Of a DNA stretch of 49,992 nt, positions 1 to 9,325 are shown piece by piece (the stretch's first letter is position 1; every line of letters begins with the position of its first letter). A model generated the notes under the pieces. That model saw nothing but the letters and a program-made list of their open reading frames with translations. It ran no database searches and was not told the DNA's origin. The stretch covers positions 64,001 through 113,992 of the forward strand of contig JAFQDF010000037.1 in the NCBI GenBank assembly GCA_017416185.1. Reading direction: 5' to 3'. The stretch comes from Clostridia bacterium (GTDB lineage Bacteria; Bacillota; Clostridia; Oscillospirales; CAG-272). A program made the translations under genes and the position numbers.

Positions 1-3000
1 CAGCTTCAGGGTCCTCGGTAGATTTACCGCCGAAGTATACCCAAAGGGTAGCGGCATCGTCAGCTCCGATATGGGAAACATTGACCCATACTCTTGATAT
101 GCCGTTTGCATTATAGGATTCAACCTCATAGGGCAGAGCCTCGCCCTCTGTTGTATAGAATGCCATAGTCCTTGACGGAGCATTTTCAAGCTTGACAAGT
201 ACGGGAGCATAGTCAAAATCAACTGTAGAATCGTTTGTTACAACGATACTGCGGCGCTCTGCTGCCGCTTCATCAAGCCAAGCCGCACCGTTATCCTTAA
301 GTGCGTTTCCGCCCTCTGCCGCTACAAGCTCAGCATAGTTTCCTACTTCCTTCTTCTGTGCGGAGGTAAGATCGTTAAACATATCTCTTGCGGTAGTATA
401 ATCACCGCTTGCAATAACTCTCTCAAGCTTACCTACCGCCTTGTCAATACCAAAGCCTTCGATCATAGTGGGCTGCATATCAGCCTTGATCTCATATGTT
501 GCTACCTCGATACGGTCATCGGTTACGGTAACCTCGGCATATGTAGGTACGTTTCCGCGTCCGTCTGAACGTGAGAACTTAAGGATATATTCGTCAAGGT
601 CATCGCACGTCATCTGCTTGCCGTACTCTGTTCCCATAAGACCCGACATCATATATACAACGCCCTCGGGGTCTACGGTGTAGTCAAAACGCTTGCCGTT
701 TATTGTTTCTGTATAAACGGGCTGTGACGTTGCCTCGCCGTTATGAAGGTCATAGGTATGACCCATTATATGATCGTGACCCTGAATAACAAGGTCGATG
801 CCGATATCGTCAAGCTCGTCTATAAAGAGCGCACGAAGCTCGTTTGCTTCAACCGTTGTTGCAAACTGACCCGAGGTGTAAGGACCCTTATGCATACTGA
901 GGATCACCCATTCCTTGTCCGTTGCCGCAACGTCGCTCTTGAGCCATGCTATCTGTTCATCATTAAGTGTATTTGTATCAAGAACGATGATATGCGCATC
1001 TGCATAATCAAAGCTGTAATAAGTATTATCAAGATTGAAGTGACGAAGGATCCCGTCCTTATCCTTTTCTCCTAAAGTGGGAACTATAGGCTTGGAAAGT
1101 AACGCCCCCTGTGCCTGATAGATAAGATCCTGCCAGCCCTCTTCGCCTCTTGCATCATCCACCATATCACCTGAGTGAAGGATAAAGTCAGCATCAGAGT
1201 TTGCATACAGAGCGCCTGCGATATTAATTGCCGCCTGAGAAGCATCATTGAAGCTCTGACCCTCGGTGTCCGAGATACTGATAAAGGAAAGCTCACCGTC
1301 ATCGGTTGTAAAGCTGCCCACAGCTGAGGTCTTGCCGTCACCCTCTGCACGGTAGTAGTAGGTGGTAGCCTTCTTCAAACCTACAGCCTCTGCCTTATAT
1401 ACACTTCCCTCTCCTGTTGCCGCAAAGGTAAGTGCATCCGTAAAGTCATCGCTTTCGCTTACCTTAACTGCCATTTCCTTACCTTCAAGATAATGGAAGG
1501 TGAAGCCGATCTCGGTACCGCCGTCCCCCTTGATATTTGCGGTAAGACGATTTATACGGTTATTGGAATAGTCTACTATTACGGGAACAGGATATCTGTC
1601 GGGATAAGCCTCACCGTCGTTCATAGTCCAGAGCAGATCAAAGTTATAACCTATTTTTTCATAGGTTTCCTTGAGAATAAGCTCGTCGGCGGTAACTATT
1701 CTTCCGTTGTTATCCGACTTTTCGACCGCAATACCGCCTAAGGTGATGTTACCGCAGGAAATATTATTGTATAGCGACTGTCCGTAAGATATAGGAGCGT
1801 ATACGGTTGCAAGTCTTTGGTCTGCTACATCACCCTCAAGAGTGATACTGCCGCCGTACGCCACGTTTGAACGGAGGGTTACGCTGTTTGCAAATCCGCA
1901 GATGATACCTGCATAGATGTTAGGGCTGACCATAGTATCGTTGCCCTTGTAGACGATATCTGCATTGACAATACAGTAATCTATAGTACTGGTGGCAGAA
2001 TATGCCGCGATACCGCCAAGCATAGGTCCGTAGGTACCGGTGCGGGGACCGCAGGTGATAGTTCCCTCAAATACACAACGGCTGATCGCGGCATTGAAAC
2101 CGGGGGCTCTGCCGTTAAGAACAGCTATACCCGCCGCCTTGGGAAGATGGGGTGCATAAACCACCGCATCTGTTACAACGCAGCCGGAAACAAGAGAACC
2201 GTTGGTATTTTCGCCTACGATTACCGCCGCACCCGAAAATCCGCCTGTAGAAAGTGCGGTAGTGGAGATACGGGGAGATGCAAAATTAAGGTTCTTGACA
2301 GTACCGTTGTTTGTACGGATGAACGCAACACAGTAGCTTTCACCCATATTTGCGGTAGCGCTGTCATTGATGGTTAAGTTGTATAAGGTATGACCGTCAC
2401 CGTCAAGAACACCGACAAAACGGTCGATGGGTGTAAAGCTTACACCACTTAAGTCGATATCGGCTGTAAGCTTAAGGTTCTTGCCCTCTATACGCTCGTC
2501 ACGGGAATTGAGGAATGTTACCGCATAGAGAAGATCATATCTATCCCCGATAAGATAGGGGTCATCCTTTGTACCTGTACCCTCAAGCTCAAGGGGAGCG
2601 CTTGGGTCGGGATTCTTGGGAAGAGGATACTTTTCGCCCATTTCCCAGAAAAGATAGAAGTTGTAGCCTATATTTTCGTAGGTTTCCTGCTTTGTAAGAT
2701 CCAAGGCTGTAACGAGAGTTCCATTGTTGTCGCTTGCTTCGATCTTTGTACCGTTTAAGGTGATATCCTCACAGGAAATGTTTGTAATAGGAGTCTGTGC
2801 GAAGGAGATGGGAGCATATATGCCCGCAAGTCTCTGATCCGCTACCTCGCCGTCAATAGTTATCGAACCGCCGTATGCTACGTTTGAACGGTAGGTCACA
2901 CGGTTAGAGTAACCGCAGATAATACCTGCATAGATATTACTGCTCTGGATAGATTCGTTGCCCTTGTAGATTATATCGGCATTTACAACACAGTATTCTA

Positions 3001-4747
3001 TTGTACTGGTTGCGGAATATGCCGCTACACCGCCTGCCATAGGGCCGTAGTTACCCGCACGGGGACCTAATGTCAGAGTTCCCTCAAATACACAGCGGCT
3101 TATTGTAGCATTGATATTGGTGGTTCTTGCGTTAAGCACCGCAATACCTGCTGCCTTGGGAAGATGAGGCGCATAAACCACCGCATCTGTTACAACACAA
3201 CCTGAGATAAGTGAGCCGTTTGCGTTATCACCTACGATTACCGCCGCACCCGCGTTACCGCCTGTGGAAAGTGCGGAGGTGGAAATGCGGGGAGAAGCAA
3301 AATTAAGGTTCTTTACCGTACCGTTATTTGTACGGATAAACGCAACACGGTATTCCGAACCCTTATCTGAGGTAGACGTATCATCTATAGTAAGATTTCT
3401 TATAGTATAACCGTTACCGTCAATAGTACCGTCAAAAGCATCTATAGGAGTAAACAAGGTTCCGCCAAGGTCGATATCAGAGGTAAGCTTAAGCGACTTG
3501 CCAACGATACGCTCGTCTTTGTTATTGATATATTCAACTACATAAAGAAGATCATCTTTATCTGCAATGAGGTAGGGATCTTCATCTGTACCTGTTCCCT
3601 CAAGCTTAAGTGCGCCCTTTTCGTTAGGATCCTTAAGTGAGGGATATTCGCCAACCATCGTCCAGATATCGTCAAAGTCCCAGCCAAGCTCCACATAGGT
3701 AGCCATAGCCTTAAGCGCCGCCGCAGAGGTATCTGTGCCTGCAATAGCCGCACCTGCGGGGATCTCGGGGTTGTTTAAGATATCCATAAGGTTGGGATAG
3801 GTGCTTGTTATAGCACCGCCGGAGGTTGCGTTCTTTGCAGAAACCATACCGCCCACCTTAACGGTGGTAAAGAGCTGATTCTCATTTGTTCTCTCGATCT
3901 TACCGCTTACCGCAACATTACCGCTTATTTCACCACCTGCGGCATATCCTACGATCATAGCGGCATAAAAAGGACAGGTGTTCTCGTTTGCCGCCTGCAT
4001 GGTTACGTTCTTTACAAAGCAGTTTTCAATAGTACTTGTTGCGCTGTAGCCTGCAATACCGCCCATCATAAGGCCGTACTTATTGCCTGCCGCACGGGGA
4101 CCTGCGATAAGTGTGGTATCCTCAACTACACAGTTACGGATAATACCGATAACGGTACCCTTCTTTGCCGCGCGGGCGTGAAGAGCAGCTATACCCGCAG
4201 CCTTGGGAATAAGAGGTGCATTGACAAGAGAATTCTTTACGGTAACACCCGATACGATACCGTTCTGAACTACCTCAGCCACAACAATAGCCGCACCCGA
4301 GTTGCCGTTGGCGGATGCATTTACATTTGTAGAAACAGTGGTATTATCAAAGGTCAGGTCTGCGATTCGACCCGAGAGCTTATGTATAAATGCTATACCG
4401 TAATCTGTTGTGACAACTGCGCCGGAGATGTCTGTAATCTTTAAATTACTGATTGTTTTACCGTTACCGTTAAGTGTACCGGAAAAACTGAGTATCATGG
4501 GGAAGCTTTCAACCGCCGACATATCTATATCTGCCGTCAGCTTGAAATACTTTCCTACGTAAGCTGCATCAGAGGCATTGAGCCTTTCTGCCATAAAAAC
4601 AAGCTCATCTGCCGAGCTGATCTCATAAGGGGCATCCTCGGTTCCGTTACCTGTCAGGCCCGTTACCACTGCGGCAAAAATGCCGATGGGAAACGTACTT
4701 ACAAGCATCAGAACGCAAAGAAGCATAGCTAATAAACGTTTGCTCAT
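1..4747 (-). CDS. Large secreted protein: beta-helix repeats, metallophosphoesterase, DUF2341 (3' end outside window)
   Basis: The frame is open from the ATG at 4747 to the window edge, at least 1582 residues, with no stop seen. Residues 1-30 are a signal peptide (MSKRLLAMLLCVLMLV). Three ~1 kb repeats follow (roughly residues 42-380, 383-720 and 723-1060). Each opens with a G-[NT]-GT-x-[DE]-x-PY motif and an LTADIDL-like strand, typical of GLUG/right-handed beta-helix surface proteins. Residues ~1060-1150 are an Fn3-like domain (ATTYYYRAEGDGK). Residues ~1155-1375 are a purple-acid-phosphatase-like calcineurin phosphoesterase with SDTEG, HSGDMVDD, SMHKGPYTSG and GHDHIMGH. The place where GNHD/E is normal reads LGEKD. 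Residues ~1495-1582 resemble DUF2341. It probably acts outside the cell on phosphoesters; the substrate is unknown. The anchor, if any, lies beyond the window. Confidence 0.85.
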   Translation of the reverse strand, partial: MSKRLLAMLLCVLMLVSTFPIGIFAAVVTGLTGNGTEDAPYEISSADELVFMAERLNASDAAYVGKYFKLTADIDMSAVESFPMILSFSGTLNGNGKTISNLKITDISGAVVTTDYGIAFIHKLSGRIADLTFDNTTVSTNVNASANGNSGAAIVVAEVVQNGIVSGVTVKNSLVNAPLIPKAAGIAALHARAAKKGTVIGIIRNCVVEDTTLIAGPRAAGNKYGLMMGGIAGYSATSTIENCFVKNVTMQAANENTCPFYAAMIVGYAAGGEISGNVAVSGKIERTNENQLFTTVKVGGMVSAKNATSGGAITSTYPNLMDILNNPEIPAGAAIAGTDTSAAALKAMATYVELGWDFDDIWTMVGEYPSLKDPNEKGALKLEGTGTDEDPYLIADKDDLLYVVEYINNKDERIVGKSLKLTSDIDLGGTLFTPIDAFDGTIDGNGYTIRNLTIDDTSTSDKGSEYRVAFIRTNNGTVKNLNFASPRISTSALSTGGNAGAAVIVGDNANGSLISGCVVTDAVVYAPHLPKAAGIAVLNARTTNINATISRCVFEGTLTLGPRAGNYGPMAGGVAAYSATSTIEYCVVNADIIYKGNESIQSSNIYAGIICGYSNRVTYRSNVAYGGSITIDGEVADQRLAGIYAPISFAQTPITNISCEDITLNGTKIEASDNNGTLVTALDLTKQETYENIGYNFYLFWEMGEKYPLPKNPDPSAPLELEGTGTKDDPYLIGDRYDLLYAVTFLNSRDERIEGKNLKLTADIDLSGVSFTPIDRFVGVLDGDGHTLYNLTINDSATANMGESYCVAFIRTNNGTVKNLNFASPRISTTALSTGGFSGAAVIVGENTNGSLVSGCVVTDAVVYAPHLPKAAGIAVLNGRAPGFNAAISRCVFEGTITCGPRTGTYGPMLGGIAAYSATSTIDYCIVNADIVYKGNDTMVSPNIYAGIICGFANSVTLRSNVAYGGSITLEGDVADQRLATVYAPISYGQSLYNNISCGNITLGGIAVEKSDNNGRIVTADELILKETYEKIGYNFDLLWTMNDGEAYPDRYPVPVIVDYSNNRINRLTANIKGDGGTEIGFTFHYLEGKEMAVKVSESDDFTDALTFAATGEGSVYKAEAVGLKKATTYYYRAEGDGKTSAVGSFTTDDGELSFISISDTEGQSFNDASQAAINIAGALYANSDADFILHSGDMVDDARGEEGWQDLIYQAQGALLSKPIVPTLGEKDKDGILRHFNLDNTYYSFDYADAHIIVLDTNTLNDEQIAWLKSDVAATDKEWVILSMHKGPYTSGQFATTVEANELRALFIDELDDIGIDLVIQGHDHIMGHTYDLHNGEATSQPVYTETINGKRFDYTVDPEGVVYMMSGLMGTEYGKQMTCDDLDEYILKFSRSDGRGNVPTYAEVTVTDDRIEVATYEIKADMQPTMIEGFGIDKAVGKLERVIASGDYTTARDMFNDLTSAQKKEVGNYAELVAAEGGNALKDNGAAWLDEAAAERRSIVVTNDSTVDFDYAPVLVKLENAPSRTMAFYTTEGEALPYEVESYNANGISRVWVNVSHIGADDAATLWVYFGGKSTEDPEA

Positions 4748-4793
4748 AGTTTCATCCAACCTTTCGTTGAAATTAATATAATTAGTTAATCTA

Positions 4794-4822
4794 ATTATAA
4801 CATTATGTATAAGATTTGTCAA
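4794..4822 (-). promoter_or_regulatory. Sigma-A promoter of the large surface protein gene
   Basis: On the minus strand TTGACA (4822-4817), a 17-base spacer and TATAAT (4799-4794) match the consensus exactly, with an extended TG before the -10. A 7-base inverted repeat (TAATTAG / CTAATTA, 4779-4797) overlaps the -10 and could be an operator. Confidence 0.8.
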
Positions 4823-4854
4823 TAATTTAGGATTTTTTTGTTGAACAATCAAAA

Positions 4855-4882
4855 AACAGTCTTTGCAAGAGCAAAGACTGTT
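4855..4882 (-). terminator. Intrinsic terminator of the arg-his array
   Basis: A perfect 12-base stem (AACAGTCTTTGC and its complement) with a 4-base loop lies just after hisIE. Read on the minus strand it runs into a T-rich tract, so it should end the biosynthetic transcript before the surface-protein promoter region. Confidence 0.85.
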
Positions 4883-4889
4883 TTGTTAT

Positions 4890-5537
4890 TTATACCATCT
4901 TTTCCTGTTTAACCTTTTTGTCGATAACGTGGCGGGAAGCGAGCTCCTTTTTGATATCGTCAACCGAAATTCCCATCTCCACCATCATTACCATGATATG
5001 ATAGCAAAGGTCAGCGACCTCGTATATCGTCTCTGCCTTGTCGTTTGCCTTAGATGCGATAATGACCTCGGTTGATTCCTCTCCTACCTTCTTTAATATC
5101 TTGTCGATTCCCTTTTCAAAAAGGTATGTGGTGTAGGAGCCTTCGGGCTTATTCACCTTTCTGCCTACAAGCATCTCATAGAGATTGTCAAGGGAAAACT
5201 CGGAGAGAGTTTCGCTTTCGTATACGGGGTTAAAGAAACAGGAATCGGCACCTGTATGGCAGGCAGGCCCGTCCTTCTTTACCTTTACAAGAAGGGTATC
5301 GTTATCGCAGTCACTTGTGATGGAAACGATATGCTGACGGTTGCCCGAGGTCTCGCCCTTACGCCATAAGCACTTACGGCTTCTTGACCAGAAGCAGGTC
5401 ATTCCCTCCTCCATTGATATCTTAAGGCTCTCGGCGTTCATATACGCCATCATAACCACCTTGCCTGTTTCGGCATCCTCTACTATTGCGGGAATAAGTC
5501 CCTTTTCGTCAAATTTAAGCTCATCTATCTTAATCAT
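4890..5537 (-). CDS. hisI: Bifunctional phosphoribosyl-AMP cyclohydrolase / phosphoribosyl-ATP pyrophosphatase
   Basis: This 215-residue HisIE fusion catalyses histidine steps 2 and 3, the pyrophosphate release from PR-ATP and the ring opening of PR-AMP. The HisI domain (about 1-108) has the metal site DCDND at 76-80 and the zinc cysteines C93 and C100 in ACHTGADSC. The HisE domain (about 115-203) has the acidic helix VGEESTEV at 151-158. It is the last gene of the array, one base after hisF and just before the terminator. The fusion and its length are usual for Firmicutes. Cytoplasmic. Confidence 0.95.
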   Translation of the reverse strand: MIKIDELKFDEKGLIPAIVEDAETGKVVMMAYMNAESLKISMEEGMTCFWSRSRKCLWRKGETSGNRQHIVSITSDCDNDTLLVKVKKDGPACHTGADSCFFNPVYESETLSEFSLDNLYEMLVGRKVNKPEGSYTTYLFEKGIDKILKKVGEESTEVIIASKANDKAETIYEVADLCYHIMVMMVEMGISVDDIKKELASRHVIDKKVKQEKMV

Positions 5538-5538
5538 A

Positions 5539-6297
5539 TTATAACCTCATTGTAATGCCGTTTGCGGCAAGATCTTTCTTTAAATCGGGGATAGCAACCT
5601 CTCCGAAATGGAATATCGATGCGGCAAGTCCCGCATCCACCTTGGGAAGGTTTTTGAAAAGAGTTACAAAATCCTCTTTACAGCCCGCTCCGCCCGATGC
5701 GATAACAGGAACGTTGACTACGTTACATACTGCTTCAAGCATTTCAAGGTCAAAGCCTTTTTTTACTCCGTCGGTATCGATAGAGTTAAGCACTACCTCG
5801 CCAGCACCTGAGCCTACACAACGCTTGACCCACTCGATAAGCTCCATTCCCGTGTTTTCTCTGCCGCCCTTGGCAAAGACGCGGAAGACTCCGTCAACGC
5901 GCTTGGCATCAATGGAAATAACAACGCACTGATCCCCATAACGCTTTGCCGCATCTCCGATGAGTGCGGGATTACGGATAGCTCCCGAGTTTACGCTTAC
6001 CTTGTCTGCACCGCAGGAAAGCACTCTCTCAAAGTCGGAAACCTCGTTGATACCGCCGCCGACAGTGAGGGGAATGAATATTGTCCTTGCAACCTCTGTA
6101 AGTATATCGGTAAAGAGGGCGCGTCCCTCGGCTGAAGCCGTTATATCATAGAAAACCAGCTCGTCTGCTCCGTTGTCGCTGTAGTATCTGCCCAAAGTCA
6201 CGGGATCGTTTACATCTCCCAGACCCTCAAAGTTTATGCCCTTGACAACTCTGCCGTTCTTAACATCAAGGCAAGGAATAATTCTTTTTGTGATCAT
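5539..6297 (-). CDS. hisF: Imidazole glycerol phosphate synthase, cyclase subunit
   Basis: HisF (252 residues) is the (beta/alpha)8 barrel that uses ammonia from HisH to turn PRFAR into imidazole glycerol phosphate and AICAR. It begins [20 protein letters not shown], carrying the first catalytic Asp in CLDV. The second catalytic Asp lies in ISIDAK, and phosphate-binding loops GGGI and ASGGAG are present. A longer frame starts at 6327, but the AAAGGAGG ribosome site is placed correctly for the ATG at 6297, so that start was chosen. The upstream hisA stop is 1 base away. Confidence 0.96.
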   Translation of the reverse strand: MITKRIIPCLDVKNGRVVKGINFEGLGDVNDPVTLGRYYSDNGADELVFYDITASAEGRALFTDILTEVARTIFIPLTVGGGINEVSDFERVLSCGADKVSVNSGAIRNPALIGDAAKRYGDQCVVISIDAKRVDGVFRVFAKGGRENTGMELIEWVKRCVGSGAGEVVLNSIDTDGVKKGFDLEMLEAVCNVVNVPVIASGGAGCKEDFVTLFKNLPKVDAGLAASIFHFGEVAIPDLKKDLAANGITMRL

Positions 6298-6298
6298 T

Positions 6299-7018
6299 TC
6301 AAGCCTCCTTTGTGATATTAACGGCATCAGCTACATCAACTGCGCCTGTGTATATGGCTTTGCCTAAGATCGCTCCGTAAACGCCTATCTCCTTCAAGGC
6401 TCTGACGTCATCCAATGTGGAAACACCGCCGGAGGCTACAAAGTCAATAGTGAAGCGCTCGGATAACTGACGGTATAGCTCAAGGTTAGTTCCCTGCATA
6501 GCTCCGTCCTTTGAAATATCGGTACAGATGACCGTCTTTACTCCGATATCCTGTAGCTCCTGACAGAAGTCAAAGCAGTCAAGACCGCTTAATTCTGTCC
6601 AGCCTTTTATTGCAACGATGCCGTCACGGATATCAACACCTACTGCGATCTTTTCACCGTAGGTCTTTACCGCCTCAAGTAAAAATTCTCTGTCTTTAAC
6701 GGCAGCCGTGCCTAAAATAACACGGGAAACACCGATATCTATATATTTCTTAACGGTTTCCATATTGCGGATACCGCCGCCTACCTCGACCTTAAGTCCC
6801 GTGGCATTGACTATCTCACGCACCGTTTCAAGATTGGGTGTAGTTCCCTCTCTTGCACCCTCAAGGTCTACGAGATGCATCCAAGTTGCACCCTTGTTAT
6901 AAAAATCACGGGCAAACTCGGGCGGGTTATCCGAATAGACAGTCATCTGAGCATAGTCACCCTTATAAAGACGAACAGCCTTACCCTCGTATAAATCTAT
7001 TGCGGGAAGAATTATCAT
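6299..7018 (-). CDS. hisA: ProFAR isomerase (phosphoribosylformimino-AICAR ribonucleotide isomerase)
   Basis: HisA (239 residues) is a beta/alpha barrel that opens the ribose of ProFAR to give PRFAR, the substrate of HisHF. It starts MIILPAIDLYEGKAVRLYKG, with catalytic Asp 8. The second catalytic Asp lies in CTDISKDGAMQG, and phosphate loops VGGGIR and ASGGVS are visible. The start overlaps the hisH stop by 4 bases, suggesting translational coupling. Length is normal. Confidence 0.96.
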   Translation of the reverse strand: MIILPAIDLYEGKAVRLYKGDYAQMTVYSDNPPEFARDFYNKGATWMHLVDLEGAREGTTPNLETVREIVNATGLKVEVGGGIRNMETVKKYIDIGVSRVILGTAAVKDREFLLEAVKTYGEKIAVGVDIRDGIVAIKGWTELSGLDCFDFCQELQDIGVKTVICTDISKDGAMQGTNLELYRQLSERFTIDFVASGGVSTLDDVRALKEIGVYGAILGKAIYTGAVDVADAVNITKEA

Positions 7019-7638
7019 ACCTTACCTCCGATTTCGCAGAAGGCACGAAGGATATTAAGTCCTACCTTGCCGCTTTTTTCGGGATGGAACTGGGTTCCGT
7101 ATACATTACCGTTCTCAATGGATGCGGTAAGCTCTATGCCGTACTCTGTTGTTGCGGTTATACAGCCCTTGTCTGCCTTGGCGTAAAAAGAATGTACAAA
7201 GTAAACGCAGTCGCCTTCATTTATATACTTATAAAGCTCGCTCTTTTTTCCTTCAAATTTAAGAGCATTCCAACCGATATGGGGAACCTTTAAGCCCTCG
7301 GGCAATTCGGGGGTCATATCAACAACCTCGCCGGGAACAAAGTCAAGACCCTCGCACTCGCCGTATTCATAGCTCTTACTGCAGAGCATCTGCATACCGA
7401 GGCATATACCGAGAAGCGGTTTGCCTGCCTTTACCTCTGCCTTTATAAAATCAATTAAACCTGTGGCTTTAAGCTTTGCCGCAGCATCGGGGAAAGCTCC
7501 CACACCGGGAAGTATTATATGGCTCGCCGACTTTATAACCTCAGGATCGTTTGTTACAACTGCATCCACGCCTATATAGGAAAGTGAGCTTTTAAGGGAA
7601 AAGAGATTTCCCACACCGTAGTCGATTATTGCAACCAT
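7015..7638 (-). CDS. hisH: Imidazole glycerol phosphate synthase, glutamine amidotransferase subunit
   Basis: HisH (207 residues) hydrolyses glutamine and channels ammonia to HisF. It is a class I glutaminase with nucleophile Cys79 in GICLGMQML, the PGVGAF loop at residues 44-49, and the His/Glu dyad in QFHPEKSG near the C-terminus. It sits one base after hisB and overlaps hisA by 4 bases. All catalytic residues are present. Confidence 0.96.
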   Translation of the reverse strand: MVAIIDYGVGNLFSLKSSLSYIGVDAVVTNDPEVIKSASHIILPGVGAFPDAAAKLKATGLIDFIKAEVKAGKPLLGICLGMQMLCSKSYEYGECEGLDFVPGEVVDMTPELPEGLKVPHIGWNALKFEGKKSELYKYINEGDCVYFVHSFYAKADKGCITATTEYGIELTASIENGNVYGTQFHPEKSGKVGLNILRAFCEIGGKV

Positions 7639-7639
7639 C

Positions 7640-8224
7640 TTATAAAACTCCCTTGGTGGACGGGATCTCGTCCTTGTATTCTTCGTCTATAGAACAGCCC
7701 TCTGCCATTACTCTGCCGAGAGCTTTGAAGATACCTTCGATAATATGATGTGTATTTCTGCCTGTGATAAGGCGGACGTGAAGTGTTATACCTGCCGTTC
7801 TGACAAAGCCAAGCAGAAATTCCTCCACAAGCTCGGTGTCAAAGTCACCAACCTTGTTTGCGGGAAGCTCTACGGCATAACCGAGGTAATCTCTGCCCGA
7901 GATATCAAGAGCGCACATAACAAGAGTTTCATCCATAGGCAGAATGATATCCGCATAACGCTTAATACCTCTCTTGTCACCTAAAGCCTCGGCAAAAGCT
8001 TTTCCGAGACAGATACCGATATCCTCTACGGTATGGTGATAGTCAACCTCTGTGTCGCCGTCACATTTTACATTCAACCCAAATCTTCCGTGTCTGCCGA
8101 AAAGTGTCAGCATATGGTCAAGAAAACCGCAGCCTGTATTTATATTTACCTCACCGCCCTCAAGGGCAAGAGAAAGATTTATCTTGGTTTCGGCTGTGCT
8201 TCTTATAACGGTTGCATTTCTCAT
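7640..8224 (-). CDS. hisB: Imidazoleglycerol-phosphate dehydratase
   Basis: This 194-residue protein is the dehydratase domain only; it makes imidazole acetol phosphate for HisC. The manganese-binding histidine clusters are visible as DHMLTLFGRHGRF, DYHHTVEDIGICLG and THHIIEGIFKALGR. It lacks the N-terminal histidinol-phosphatase domain found in enterobacterial HisB, so that activity must come from another gene. The start overlaps the hisC stop by 4 bases. Confidence 0.96.
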   Translation of the reverse strand: MRNATVIRSTAETKINLSLALEGGEVNINTGCGFLDHMLTLFGRHGRFGLNVKCDGDTEVDYHHTVEDIGICLGKAFAEALGDKRGIKRYADIILPMDETLVMCALDISGRDYLGYAVELPANKVGDFDTELVEEFLLGFVRTAGITLHVRLITGRNTHHIIEGIFKALGRVMAEGCSIDEEYKDEIPSTKGVL

Positions 8225-9276
8225 AATATACTGTCGATGGCAGAGATAAGAGCTGCCATCTGCTCCTTTGTTCCTATTGTTATACGGTTATAGTCCTTTA
8301 TTATTTCCTTTGAAAAATGACGGACGAGAACACCGCGCTTTTTAAGCTCAAGATACAGCTCCTCACCGCCCATACTTTCGTGCTTTGCAAATACAAAGTT
8401 GGCATAAGAATCTGTGAGAGTAAAGCCTCTCTTTTTAAGCTCTGTTACCGTATATTCTCTTGCCGCGATTATATCCTTACAGTGATCGAAATAATAGTCA
8501 TCGCTGTCGATAGCCTTTTCACCTGCAACAAGTGAAAGACGGTTGATATTATAAGGATTGGTGGAATATTTTATCTTTTCAAGGTCGCCTATCAGCTCCT
8601 CGTTTGCTATGGCAAAACCAAGTCTTGCTCCTGCAAGACATCTTGACTTTGAGAAGGTACGGACAACAAGCAGGTTGTCATATTCATTTACCAGTTCCAC
8701 ACAACTCTTACCGCCAAAGTCGATATAGGCCTCGTCTATAAGAACCACGTTGTTTCTGTTTGTATCAAGAATACCCTTAATATCCTCTACCGACAACAGC
8801 ATACCCGTGGGAGCATTTGGGTTAGCAATAACCACAGTACGTCCTGCGTTGTGATAGTCCTTTGGGTCTATGGAAAAATCCTCTTTTAAGGCTACTGCCC
8901 TTGCATCAATGCGGTAAAGATCCGCATAAACAGGATAAAAGCCGTAGCTTATCTCGGGATAGGTGACCCCTGTTGTATCGTCACAGAACGCCATAAAAGC
9001 AAAGTTAAGGATATCATCCGAGCCGTTGGATACAAAGATATTCTTTGCTTCAACTCCGTATCTGTCGGCTAACTTGTTTTTTAATCCCTTTGCGGTAGGG
9101 TCGGGGTAGAGATTTAATTTTGAGACCTCTTCCCTGTTTACCGCCTCTAAAACCTCAGGAGAGGGCGGATAAGGAGATTCGTTGGTATTCAGCTTTATAT
9201 ACTGCATATCTCTCGGCTGTTCACCGGGAGTATATGCTTCAAGGTTATCGAACCTTGAACTCATGTATTTACTCAT
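8221..9276 (-). CDS. hisC: Histidinol-phosphate aminotransferase
   Basis: HisC (351 residues from the chosen start) is a fold-type I PLP aminotransferase that converts imidazole acetol phosphate and glutamate to histidinol phosphate. The N-terminal region has LNTNESPYPPSP. The PLP site includes ANPNAPTG, the Asp in LIDEAYIDF and the Schiff-base lysine in RTFSKSRCLAGARLGF. An upstream ATG at 9297 has no ribosome site, while AAAGAG lies 7 bases before the ATG at 9276, so the latter was preferred. A GGGCGGAT/ATCCGCCC hairpin lies in the short gap after hisD. Confidence 0.94.
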   Translation of the reverse strand: MSKYMSSRFDNLEAYTPGEQPRDMQYIKLNTNESPYPPSPEVLEAVNREEVSKLNLYPDPTAKGLKNKLADRYGVEAKNIFVSNGSDDILNFAFMAFCDDTTGVTYPEISYGFYPVYADLYRIDARAVALKEDFSIDPKDYHNAGRTVVIANPNAPTGMLLSVEDIKGILDTNRNNVVLIDEAYIDFGGKSCVELVNEYDNLLVVRTFSKSRCLAGARLGFAIANEELIGDLEKIKYSTNPYNINRLSLVAGEKAIDSDDYYFDHCKDIIAAREYTVTELKKRGFTLTDSYANFVFAKHESMGGEELYLELKKRGVLVRHFSKEIIKDYNRITIGTKEQMAALISAIDSIL

Positions 9277-9302
9277 AGTTTTGCTCTTTATTATCATTTA
9301 AC

Positions 9303-9321
9303 GGGCGGATAATATCCGCCC
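9303..9321. repeat. GC-rich palindrome after the hisD stop
   Basis: GGGCGGAT and ATCCGCCC flank a 3-base loop, giving an 8-base perfect stem. It begins a few bases after the hisD stop codon and occupies nearly all of the gap before hisC. It has no T-tract and so is probably not a terminator. It may be a dispersed intergenic palindrome or an mRNA processing or stability hairpin; only one copy was noticed here. Confidence 0.6.
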
Positions 9322-9325
9322 CTAC

